A stretch of 18,858 bases of DNA from Bermanella sp047628755 (GTDB taxonomy: Bacteria > Pseudomonadota > Gammaproteobacteria > Pseudomonadales > Oceanobacteraceae), in assembly GCA_047628755.1 (NCBI GenBank), contig JBLHVV010000058.1:1-18858 (forward strand), written 5' to 3'. Below, piece by piece: positions 7,871 through 14,941 of this stretch. Numbering within the stretch: position 1 is the first letter of the stretch; each line of letters opens with the position of its first letter. The translations under genes were made by a program, and so were the position numbers. Below the pieces are notes generated by a model, which worked only from the letters and a program-made list of their open reading frames with translations, did not search any database and was not told where the DNA came from.

Positions 7871-8968
7871 TCAAGGGGCTAAAAAACGCACGCTGTAGTT
7901 ATTGGCACGAGAGCCCGGATCTTGAATTTCTAGGGCAATATGTATAGGTGTTTCCACGGGCATTAGTTTTAACCCTGACGCTTCTCCTGCTAGGTATTCG
8001 GCTGGAGCGAACAATCTATGTGCAACAGGCTTGTCATTAAAGTCAGTAAAGGTCAGCTCTAACTTTGGAAACGCTTGTTTGTAACTGGCATGATTGATAA
8101 ATAACACATCCACAGTTAAAGCATTTTGGTATTTAGGATGAGAGCTTACTTGAGGACTGGCGGTAGTCTGGATTTTAGTTAAATCATAAGTAGACGGTAA
8201 TATACAATCCAGCTGCTCACATACTAGCTGATACCAAGGGCGCATACTTTCTTGTCGAGCCCATTGTTCAAAATTAAAGTAGCTTAACTGAGCCGTTAAC
8301 GACATAACTAAAGATAAACATGCAAATGCCCACAGCCAAAATTTTCCGCGACTAGGCCTCTCTGGCAGACTCAGGTCCAGCGGGTCAACTTCTATATAGC
8401 TGAAGGTTTGCTTAGCGACTTTAGGTGTAACTTGTTTTGAAAATTTTGGTTTTGGGGTAGCTTCGTCCTCACTATCATTTAATAAATCTTGAGCCCAAGA
8501 TTCATCATCTTTTGCTGTGCCTCTTGCTGCAGCTTGTACCTCTGCCAGGTCATTTAAATCATTGAAAAAAGGATCTTCTGTATCGTCAAGATTTATAGAC
8601 ATAAAATCATCAGAAATTTCCACAGAACTGCTTTTAACCTGCTCATCAAACATGTCGTCATGAATTAAGCCGCTTTCGCCTTCCATATCATCGTGAATAA
8701 GGTCTGAATCTGTATCTAGCTCGTTAAAAGCATCGCCAAATCCATCTTTATCAGCAGGCTTTTCAAATAACTGTTTCGAAAACATATCCTGGGTGCGATC
8801 ATCTTTCGAGCTTGTGTCTTCCTTTTCTTTTTGGAAATAATCACTGGCACGAAAAACATGCAGACAGGCACCGCAGCGCACGGCACCTCTGGCAATTGCA
8901 AGCTGGGCGGGGGTGACCCTAAATGTAGTGTCACATTTAGGGCATTGTGTAATTTGAGTTTTTTCCAT
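7871..8968 (-). CDS. Zinc-ribbon and DUF3426 domain membrane protein
   Basis: Protein of unknown function, 365 residues. The N-terminus is an MJ0042-type zinc ribbon with C9-x2-C12 and C32-x2-C35. Residues 45-200 are acidic and low in complexity, probably disordered, and contain a direct duplication of LIHDDM (90-95 and 101-106). One transmembrane segment follows (about 210-230), then a DUF3426 domain (about 235-365) including the C250/C255 pair. The topology suggests a cytosolic zinc ribbon and linker with an extracytoplasmic C-terminal domain. It sits between prmA and dusB, a placement I recall from pseudomonads. It begins 32 bp after prmA, so they are likely co-transcribed. The upstream AGAGG is far from the ATG at 8966-8968, so initiation may be coupled to prmA. 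Family assignment is fairly firm, function is not known. Confidence 0.85.
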   Translation of the reverse strand: MEKTQITQCPKCDTTFRVTPAQLAIARGAVRCGACLHVFRASDYFQKEKEDTSSKDDRTQDMFSKQLFEKPADKDGFGDAFNELDTDSDLIHDDMEGESGLIHDDMFDEQVKSSSVEISDDFMSINLDDTEDPFFNDLNDLAEVQAAARGTAKDDESWAQDLLNDSEDEATPKPKFSKQVTPKVAKQTFSYIEVDPLDLSLPERPSRGKFWLWAFACLSLVMSLTAQLSYFNFEQWARQESMRPWYQLVCEQLDCILPSTYDLTKIQTTASPQVSSHPKYQNALTVDVLFINHASYKQAFPKLELTFTDFNDKPVAHRLFAPAEYLAGEASGLKLMPVETPIHIALEIQDPGSRANNYSVRFLAP

Positions 8969-9000
8969 GGCGCTGTTTTCTGTGTGCCTCTAATCTCTAA

Positions 9001-9900
9001 TTAAGTTTTACGCTGGGCATGAATCCTTACCCAGCCGTCTTGTTCTTCAATGCTAATTACAGTGCACTCTTCTTCATATGCTTTGGCAACATCTTGTGCC
9101 TGACTTGCCAAAATACCAGATAATACCAGCAGTCCGTCGGGTAGCAAGTATGACAATATAGAATCTTTAAGTTCAACTAATGGCCCAGCTAATATATTGG
9201 CCAGTACAATTTCTACTTTTATCTTAGGTGAATCTTCAGGTAAGTGAAACGAAATACTGTGCGTATCGAGGCGGTTACGTTTTGTATTTTCATAGCTGGC
9301 AGAAATGGCTTGGGGGTCAATATCTATTCCTACTAATGATTTACCCCCAAGCAACATGGCGGCGATACCAAGGATACCGCTGCCACAGCCAAAATCGAAT
9401 ATATTTTTTCCTTCAATATCGGCTGAGTCTAACCATTTCAAGCACATTGACGTAGTTGGGTGGGTGCCTGTACCAAATGCTAAACCTGGGTCCAACTGTA
9501 GATTAATGGCAGTAGGGTCTTCTGGTTCTAGCCAGCTTGGACAAATCCATAAGCGCTTACCAAATGGCATGGGCTTAAATGTATCCATCCATTCTCGCAC
9601 CCAATCTTTATCTTCAACTAATTCAATCTTGTAGTTTGGAAACTCGCGCTGATATTCTGTTTGATACAATTCAGACAGTTGCTTTATTTGAAATTCAAGT
9701 GGTTGCTCAGCATCAAATAAAGCGATTAGCGTTACTGTACTCCAAAGTGGGGTAGTACCTATCTTAGGTTCGTAAATAGGCTGGTCGGTTGATTCACTCT
9801 CCCTCATAGTGACTGCTTGTGCGCCAATGGCCATAAGCAAATCTTCTATCTCAGTAGTTTGCTCGGAAGGTACTTCTAAAATGGCTTGAATCCACGGCAT
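9001..9900 (-). CDS. prmA: Ribosomal protein L11 methyltransferase
   Basis: SAM-dependent enzyme that trimethylates ribosomal protein L11 in the cytoplasm. The 299-residue length is close to the 293 of E. coli. The N-terminal substrate-recognition domain (about 1-100) begins MPWIQAILEV. The catalytic domain shows the linker motif LDPGLAFGTGTHPTT (136-150), SAM motif I FDFGCGSGILGIAA (168-181), the acidic GIDIDPQA (191-198), and the post-motif LANILAGPL (233-241). The ATG at 9898-9900 gives the normal N-terminus. It follows accC across a 72-bp gap that contains two copies of a hairpin-forming repeat, and precedes the DUF3426 gene closely. Confidence 0.96.
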   Translation of the reverse strand: MPWIQAILEVPSEQTTEIEDLLMAIGAQAVTMRESESTDQPIYEPKIGTTPLWSTVTLIALFDAEQPLEFQIKQLSELYQTEYQREFPNYKIELVEDKDWVREWMDTFKPMPFGKRLWICPSWLEPEDPTAINLQLDPGLAFGTGTHPTTSMCLKWLDSADIEGKNIFDFGCGSGILGIAAMLLGGKSLVGIDIDPQAISASYENTKRNRLDTHSISFHLPEDSPKIKVEIVLANILAGPLVELKDSILSYLLPDGLLVLSGILASQAQDVAKAYEEECTVISIEEQDGWVRIHAQRKT

Positions 9901-9923
9901 GTTTGGCTACTTTCTATCGGCAT

Positions 9924-9942
9924 AGCAAAGAATTACTTTGCG
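9924..9942. repeat. Hairpin repeat, copy 1, in the accC-prmA gap
   Basis: 19-base sequence identical to the copy at 9964-9982. It is an imperfect palindrome, GCAAAG / CTTTGC (6 bp) around a 5-base AATTA loop. The two copies are 40 bp apart. Confidence 0.7.
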
Positions 9943-9963
9943 TTTATTTTGGTAAAGGGTGTA

Positions 9964-9982
9964 AGCAAAGAATTACTTTGCG
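9964..9982. repeat. Hairpin repeat, copy 2, overlapping the accC stop codon
   Basis: Exact duplicate of 9924-9942. On the minus strand this copy encodes the last codons of accC (Ala-Lys-stop) and then runs on into the gap, so copy 1 looks like a downstream duplicate of the accC 3' end. Confidence 0.7.
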
Positions 9983-11316
9983 AGCCTGTTAGTAAGGAAG
10001 TGTATATTGACACTGCCCTGTTCAAATTCTTTACTTTTGATTAGATCCTGGTGCAAAGGGATATTACTTCTAATGCCACCAATTACCATCTCGTCTAAAG
10101 CATTGCGCATGCGTAAGCGAGCACTTTCCCTGTCATCGCCATAGCTTATGACTTTACCTACAAGCGAGTCATAATAGGGCGGAACACTATAGCCATTATA
10201 TAAGTGAGAATCTACACGAATACCAAACCCTCCCGGAACATGGAACTGAGTAACGGTTCCTGGGCTAGGGGTAAATGTAATGGGGTCTTCTGCATTTATA
10301 CGGCACTCAATGGCGTGGCCCCTAATTTTTATGTCGCTTTGTTTAAACGAAAGCCCTAATCCAGACGCTATGCGCAACTGTTCCTTAACTATATCTATAC
10401 CAGTGATCATTTCGGTAACAGGGTGCTCAACCTGAATACGGGTGTTCATCTCTATAAAATAAAATTCGCCTTCCTGGTATAAAAACTCAAACGTACCAGC
10501 GCCTTCATAGCCAATGTCGTTACAAGCTTGAACACAGCGTTTGGCCACTTTGTCTCGTAGCTTTTGTGGAATATTGGGGGCTGGAGCTTCTTCTATAACT
10601 TTTTGATTGCGTCTTTGTATCGAGCAATCGCGATCACCCAAGTGGACTGTATGACCTTTGCCATCTGACAAAATTTGAATTTCAATGTGACGAGGGGTTT
10701 CTAAAAATTTTTCTAAATAAACTTTATCACTGCCAAATGCCGCTTTGGCTTCGCTTTGGGTTAAATAGATAGCAGCAGATAGAGCCGCTTCGCTGTTAAC
10801 CACTTTCATGCCACGGCCACCACCACCAGCGGCCGCTTTTATTATTACAGGGTAACCAATTTCTTCGGCTGCTTTTTTCACATCAAAATCTTTTGTTATG
10901 GCGCCAGTGCCGGGGACAGTTGGAATACCAGCCTTTTTCATCGCGTCTCGCGCTGATACTTTGTCCCCCATAATACGGATAACAGCAGCACTGGGACCAA
11001 TAAATTTAAAACCAGATTCTTCAACCTGTTCGGCAAAGTCATCACGTTCAGCTAAAAAACCATAACCAGGGTGAATGGCTGTGGCGTCGGTTACTTCGGC
11101 GGCGCTTAAAATAGCTGCCGCATTTAAATAACTGTGAGTGCTTTGATTTGGACCAATGCAGACGCTTTCGTCGGCTAAGCGAACATGCATTAAGTCGCGA
11201 TCTACTGAACTATGAACAGCTACAGTGGCAATGCCCATCTCTTTACAGGCTCGCAAAATTCTTAGAGCGATTTCACCGCGATTAGCAATTACAACTTTTT
11301 TAATCAGTGTGCTCAT
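9973..11316 (-). CDS. accC: Acetyl-CoA carboxylase, biotin carboxylase subunit
   Basis: ATP-grasp enzyme that carboxylates biotin carried on AccB, the first half-reaction of malonyl-CoA formation for fatty acid synthesis. The 447 residues equal the usual length. Seen in order: N-terminal VVIANRGEIALRILRA (8-23), HPGYGFLAE (82-90), the ATP-binding glycine loop AAAGGGGRGM (161-170), RDCSIQRRNQKVIEEAPAP (229-247), and the catalytic FIEMNTRIQVEHPVTE (287-302). The loop after HPGYGFLAE reads RDDFAE where N-A-DFAE is commoner, a small variation. The start ATG at 11314-11316 has AAAAGGG about five bases upstream. It lies 40 bp after accB in the same operon. Its last codons are part of a duplicated hairpin sequence. 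Confidence 0.97.
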   Translation of the reverse strand: MSTLIKKVVIANRGEIALRILRACKEMGIATVAVHSSVDRDLMHVRLADESVCIGPNQSTHSYLNAAAILSAAEVTDATAIHPGYGFLAERDDFAEQVEESGFKFIGPSAAVIRIMGDKVSARDAMKKAGIPTVPGTGAITKDFDVKKAAEEIGYPVIIKAAAGGGGRGMKVVNSEAALSAAIYLTQSEAKAAFGSDKVYLEKFLETPRHIEIQILSDGKGHTVHLGDRDCSIQRRNQKVIEEAPAPNIPQKLRDKVAKRCVQACNDIGYEGAGTFEFLYQEGEFYFIEMNTRIQVEHPVTEMITGIDIVKEQLRIASGLGLSFKQSDIKIRGHAIECRINAEDPITFTPSPGTVTQFHVPGGFGIRVDSHLYNGYSVPPYYDSLVGKVISYGDDRESARLRMRNALDEMVIGGIRSNIPLHQDLIKSKEFEQGSVNIHFLTNRLAK

Positions 11317-11356
11317 AAAACCCTTTTAATCTGTCACAGACACCATTCATTTGGCG

Positions 11357-11794
11357 TTAAACGATAGTAAATAAAGCTTGGTCAAATTCAACCGGTGCAC
11401 CGTCATCAGCTAAAATAGCTTCTATTACGCCAGATTTATCAGCTTCTATTTGATTCATCATCTTCATGGCTTCAATAATGCAAATCACTTCGCCCTTTTT
11501 AACTGCTTTTCCTACTTCTGCAAAGGTGGGAGAACTCGGGGATGGTGAAGTATAAAATATACCCACCATTGGAGATTTAACTACGTGACCTTTATTAATG
11601 GGCTTGGCTTCATTGTGCACATCATTGTTGGCTTGAAGGCTGGAGTTTTGAACTAATGGAGTGTCTAAAATTACTTGCCCAGTTAATTGTCGTTTTAAAA
11701 AAATGCGGGATTCACCCTCAGACACTTCTAGTTCAGACAGTGATGAGCTTTCCATGATTTCAATAATGTCTTTTATTTTTTGGATATCCATCAT
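11357..11794 (-). CDS. accB: Acetyl-CoA carboxylase, biotin carboxyl carrier protein
   Basis: Carries the covalently bound biotin between biotin carboxylase (AccC) and carboxyltransferase. I set the start at the ATG at 11792-11794 (145 residues, MMDIQKIKDIIEIM); the next codon is also ATG and gives 144. The frame is open upstream to 11947, but that stretch lies inside aroQ and is not family-like. The N-terminal region (1-35) matches the conserved helix with ESSSLSELEV. A variable linker follows, then the biotinyl domain with GTVKS-like HVVKSPMVGIFYTSPSP and the biotinylation site EAMKMMNQIEAD, Lys in AMKM. The gene begins 1 base after the aroQ stop, with GGAG at 11805-11808 inside the aroQ 3' end, so the two are translationally linked. 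It runs into accC 40 bp later. Confidence 0.95.
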   Translation of the reverse strand: MMDIQKIKDIIEIMESSSLSELEVSEGESRIFLKRQLTGQVILDTPLVQNSSLQANNDVHNEAKPINKGHVVKSPMVGIFYTSPSPSSPTFAEVGKAVKKGEVICIIEAMKMMNQIEADKSGVIEAILADDGAPVEFDQALFTIV

Positions 11795-11795
11795 G

Positions 11796-12239
11796 TTATG
11801 ACTTCTCCAGTTGGCAAAGAGCTGCTTGCAATGCGAGTTCGTAACCCTGAATACCAAGGCCGCAAATGACACCAACCGCGATGTCGCTAAAATAACTATG
11901 GGCACGGAACTCTTCCCGTGCATGAACATTTGAAATATGAACTTCAATAAAGGGAATACTAACCCCTAAAATTGCATCTCTTAATGCAACGCTAGTATGG
12001 GTAAAAGCGGCTGGATTGATGATTATAAAATCAATGCCTTCTGTACGCGCTTCGTGAATGCGCTCAATTAATTCGTATTCGGCATTACTTTGAAAAGATA
12101 AAACATGATGGCCAGCATCGTGTGCAACTTTTGTCAAAATTTGATTAACGTCGTCTAGAGTCTCAGCACCATAAAGCTCAGGCTCGCGAGTGCCAAGCAA
12201 ATTTAAATTAGGACCGTGTAAAACTAGAATGGAAGCCAT
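11796..12239 (-). CDS. aroQ: Type II 3-dehydroquinate dehydratase
   Basis: Shikimate-pathway enzyme that converts 3-dehydroquinate to 3-dehydroshikimate; type II forms are cytoplasmic dodecamers. At 147 residues it is the normal size. Key residues are visible: the flexible-lid segment HGPNLNLLGTREPELYG (8-24) with R18 and catalytic Y23, FQSNAE (49-54), NPAAFTHTSVALRDAI (75-90), and catalytic H101 in EVHISNVHAREEFRAHS (99-115) with R112. The ATG at 12237-12239 starts MASILVLHGPN, the standard N-terminus. It heads the aroQ-accB-accC string found in many gammaproteobacteria. The 158-bp gap upstream separates it from the same-direction diguanylate cyclase gene and is likely to hold its promoter, though I could not pick out a clear one. 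Confidence 0.96.
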   Translation of the reverse strand: MASILVLHGPNLNLLGTREPELYGAETLDDVNQILTKVAHDAGHHVLSFQSNAEYELIERIHEARTEGIDFIIINPAAFTHTSVALRDAILGVSIPFIEVHISNVHAREEFRAHSYFSDIAVGVICGLGIQGYELALQAALCQLEKS

Positions 12240-12397
12240 GTGAGTACGCTATTTTTATTAAGGATTAAGCTAGTTTGCCTAAAGCGTGTAGTACTGTCTA
12301 CAGCAGTTGTTCCGCTGACAGCAAAAACCTGAAACCCTTGGCATTTAGAGTGTGAACCGGTATAGGATTGGCTGATAACCGGGTAAGACTCCGTGAT

Positions 12398-14017
12398 TTA
12401 ATCACCTTCCACATATAATTGGACATTATTACGGCCTTGTTTCTTGGCGGCGTATAATGCTTTGTCAGCTTGTTCAACTATAAAGTCGGCATTGCTGCTA
12501 TCAAAGCTGCATATACCACATGAAAAACTCACTTTAAATTCGCTATCGCCAGCACTGTGTTCTAGCTGACTGAATACTTCTCTAATATCGTTCATAAAAT
12601 GAAGTGCATCTTCAGCAGTTGTATTGGGCAGAATAACGGCAAATTCTTCGCCTCCATATCTGCCAACGCTGTCCGTTTTTCTAAGGCGCTGTTTTAGAAA
12701 AAGTGAAAGAGCCGAAATTACTTTGTCACCCACAGGATGGCCATAGTTATCGTTCACCTTTTTGAAAAAGTCGATGTCTACCATGGCGAAGCAAAGTTTG
12801 CTGTTATGCTCAGATGCAAAACGGCAAGCCATACTCAACCGATCAAGAATATGTGTGTGATTGTACAAACCTGTCAGGCTATCTCTGACGATTAGACTGT
12901 TTAAAACTCTTGCTCGGTTGCCGCGGTTTTTTACGGTAGTGGATAGATGAATAGGATCCACTGGTTTTGTTAAAAAATCATCACCACCTTGGCTCATGGC
13001 GTCTAATTGTTTGTTTTTGTCTTCTTCGCCTGATAAAAACAGTATGGGTATGCGAATGTATTCTGGCTGCTGACGAATAACGGAAGCCAGCTCTGTGCCT
13101 GTGCAGCCCGGCATGTACATATCCATAACAATAATTTCTGGATTAAATGATTCTATAGAGTTTAATATTTCCATGGGGTCTGTTATCGCGAGGGTTAGCA
13201 TACCGGCATTGGATAATGCCTTTTCGCAATATAATGCTTGGCTGCGAGAATCATCTACTACTAATACCTTATAGGGGTCTTCTGCATGGTCGCCATAAAA
13301 CTGTTCAACTGCTCGAATAAGGATTGGCACTGAGGGTTTTACAAAAAATTGCACACTACCAGCACGTGATGCCCCTAGCCGTTCTTGCAGGGATACCGTT
13401 TCATGATGAGAAACAAATATTTTGGGAACATCGTCTTGGTGTTGCTTACGATATTCCTCCATGAGCTTTAAGCCTTGAGATGGACCGTCAAAATCTATGT
13501 CGATAATGAAAGCACATGGTGTGTACTTGTCCACCAGAGAGTTAAATTGTTCCTTGCTGCTAACAATATGGTTTTCTATACCAAAGTGGCCTAATTGTTC
13601 AATAAGCTTATTGGCTAGATCAGGTTGCACAGCAATGAAAACAGGACATATTTTAGGGAGTATTCGCTCGGCAGGGCGGTCGTCACTTTTTCTAATTGAG
13701 ATTTCTCCCAATCCCGACAGCTCTTTATTTAGTAATGAAATCAGTGATGGACTAATTTCAGGAAGTTGATCTTGGGCTTGATTCAACAGCGATAGGATCT
13801 CATTACTTTGGCTGGCTTGGTCATGAGCATTGAACTTATGCGCCTGCTCTTGAAGTTTTTTTGCAGCTACACCAAGGTCATTAATGACCTCGGGCGTAAG
13901 TGGGTGCTCACTTACAATGCGCCAGCGACTAATGAGAGATCTCATTTGGTTTGTTACACGTTGGGCAAAATGCCTCTTTAAAGCATCAGATGCGGACTCT
14001 TGTTCGGTATGACTCAT
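12398..14017 (-). CDS. Diguanylate cyclase with two receiver domains (REC-REC-GGDEF)
   Basis: Predicted cytoplasmic response-regulator enzyme that makes c-di-GMP from two GTP; 539 residues. The first 110 residues are helical and resemble an Hpt domain, but where the phospho-His would lie the sequence reads AAKKLQEQAHKF (51-62), with Lys instead. Receiver 1 (about 125-240) keeps an Asp at 173-175 and K227 but lacks the N-terminal acidic pair, so it looks degenerate. Receiver 2 (248-360) is canonical: D255/D256, acceptor D299, S329, K351. The GGDEF domain (about 375-535) has DSLTGLYN, the active-site GGEEF (455-459) and an intact inhibitory I-site R446-x-x-D449. The gene is divergent from lapG-lapD across 153 bp, which suggests it feeds LapD. 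The activating kinase is not in the window. The ATG at 14015-14017 has only a distant AAAGGAAA upstream. Confidence 0.9.
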   Translation of the reverse strand: MSHTEQESASDALKRHFAQRVTNQMRSLISRWRIVSEHPLTPEVINDLGVAAKKLQEQAHKFNAHDQASQSNEILSLLNQAQDQLPEISPSLISLLNKELSGLGEISIRKSDDRPAERILPKICPVFIAVQPDLANKLIEQLGHFGIENHIVSSKEQFNSLVDKYTPCAFIIDIDFDGPSQGLKLMEEYRKQHQDDVPKIFVSHHETVSLQERLGASRAGSVQFFVKPSVPILIRAVEQFYGDHAEDPYKVLVVDDSRSQALYCEKALSNAGMLTLAITDPMEILNSIESFNPEIIVMDMYMPGCTGTELASVIRQQPEYIRIPILFLSGEEDKNKQLDAMSQGGDDFLTKPVDPIHLSTTVKNRGNRARVLNSLIVRDSLTGLYNHTHILDRLSMACRFASEHNSKLCFAMVDIDFFKKVNDNYGHPVGDKVISALSLFLKQRLRKTDSVGRYGGEEFAVILPNTTAEDALHFMNDIREVFSQLEHSAGDSEFKVSFSCGICSFDSSNADFIVEQADKALYAAKKQGRNNVQLYVEGD

Positions 14018-14047
14018 TATTTGAAGTTGAATTTCCTTTACTACATA

Positions 14048-14130
14048 CCTTAACCATAGCTAAAAAAATTGAAGCTGGGAGAAAATAGTGACATTTTCAG
14101 CGGAATGCTAACGCTCACCTATAGTTAAGG
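14048..14130. repeat. 12-bp inverted repeat in the divergent cyclase/lapG control region
   Basis: CCTTAACCATAG (14048-14059) and CTATAGTTAAGG (14119-14130) are reverse complements at 11 of 12 positions, 59 bp apart. On each strand the motif reads CTAT(A/G)GTTAAGG toward the gene it faces, 30 bp before the cyclase ATG and 40 bp before the lapG GTG. Each arm contains a -10-like hexamer (TATGGT or TATAGT), but neither has a good -35. It may be a pair of promoter elements or operator half-sites. Confidence 0.55.
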
Positions 14131-14135
14131 AGTAA

Positions 14136-14168
14136 ATGATTTTACAAACTTCTTTTTACTGGATGTAA
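14136..14168 (+). CDS. Possible ten-codon leader peptide ahead of lapG
   Basis: An ATG at 14136 opens a frame encoding MILQTSFYWM and stops at TAA 14166-14168, two bases before the lapG GTG and in a different frame. A perfect Shine-Dalgarno AAGGAG (14127-14132) precedes it, but with only three bases of spacing, which is shorter than optimal. It could couple initiation to lapG. It may equally be chance, since the Shine-Dalgarno is also one end of the inverted repeat. Confidence 0.25.
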   Translation: MILQTSFYWM

Positions 14169-14170
14169 GT

Positions 14171-14881
14171 GTGTATCAATCAAAGGAAAGAATACAAAAA
14201 CTAACCTGGCTAATGTTATTAGCCAGCGCTTTTGCATGCCTTGTGATTGCAAAAGCCCCCATACATTTGATTACGCCAGATTTAGTTAAGTTAGCAAAAC
14301 AAATGTATGGAGAAGGGGTTGAAGATCAGCTTTCTAATTGGGGGCAGCTGATAATAGACAATAGCGACTCAAAAGATATGGAAAAGCTAAAGAGAATAAA
14401 TGCTTATTTTAACAATAACATTGCCTTTGTTAGCGACGACAAGCATTGGAATACAGAAGACTATTGGGCTACGCCATTAGAGAGCATAGGAACAAAAGGT
14501 GGTGATTGTGAGGATTTTGTAATTGCCAAGTATTTTTCATTGATTCAGGCAGGCATAGCAGAAGAAAAGCTGCGAATTACTTATGTTAAAGCGATAAAGC
14601 TCAACCAAGCTCATATGGTATTGGCCTACTATGCTACTGCGCGATCAGAACCACTTATATTAGATAATTTAACCCCAAGAATTCTATTAGCGTCTCAACG
14701 CCGGGACTTGTCGCCTGTGTACAGCTTCAATGGATTAGGTATGTGGTTAGAGCGCATGAAAGGCAGTAGCATAAGAATAGGAGATCCAAACCGGCTAAAT
14801 ATGTGGATGGATTTATTGGTTAGAATGAGTGAGCAAAAAATGGAACCTTGGTTGCAGCTTCCTGCTGGCAATATTAAATAG
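14171..14881 (+). CDS. lapG: LapG-type periplasmic cysteine protease
   Basis: Transglutaminase-like calcium-dependent protease that cuts the N-terminus of large RTX surface adhesins (LapA type) and so releases biofilm cells; it is held inactive by LapD at high c-di-GMP. The 236-residue protein has a basic N-terminus and one hydrophobic segment (about 12-27), a signal peptide or anchor. The triad is C113 (GGDCEDF), H148 (NQAHMV) and D165 (LDNL); the 35- and 17-residue spacings match the Legionella LapG triad as I remember it. D112 and E114 next to the Cys match the calcium-binding pair. The start is GTG with GGAT six bases upstream; an in-frame ATG at 14213 would remove the basic N-terminal region. 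It lies 60 bp upstream of lapD. No adhesin gene is present in the window. Confidence 0.93.
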   Translation: MYQSKERIQKLTWLMLLASAFACLVIAKAPIHLITPDLVKLAKQMYGEGVEDQLSNWGQLIIDNSDSKDMEKLKRINAYFNNNIAFVSDDKHWNTEDYWATPLESIGTKGGDCEDFVIAKYFSLIQAGIAEEKLRITYVKAIKLNQAHMVLAYYATARSEPLILDNLTPRILLASQRRDLSPVYSFNGLGMWLERMKGSSIRIGDPNRLNMWMDLLVRMSEQKMEPWLQLPAGNIK

Positions 14882-14941
14882 TATTTAATGAGTTATGATG
14901 CAAGCCTATGAAAAGAATATACAGTAAAAGGTATCCATAAT

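Noticed and set aside
9305..9634. 109-codon plus-strand open frame opposite prmA
   Set aside because: It is the shadow of conserved prmA coding sequence and has no protein features of its own.
11795..11947. 51-residue N-terminal extension of accB
   Set aside because: It lies inside aroQ in another frame, is not like AccB, and the GGAG at 11805-11808 supports the ATG at 11794.
12240..12397. Short direct and inverted repeats (ACCGG copies, TGTAG/CTACA) between the cyclase and aroQ
   Set aside because: Arms are only four to five bases, which is expected by chance; no promoter or terminator could be defined.
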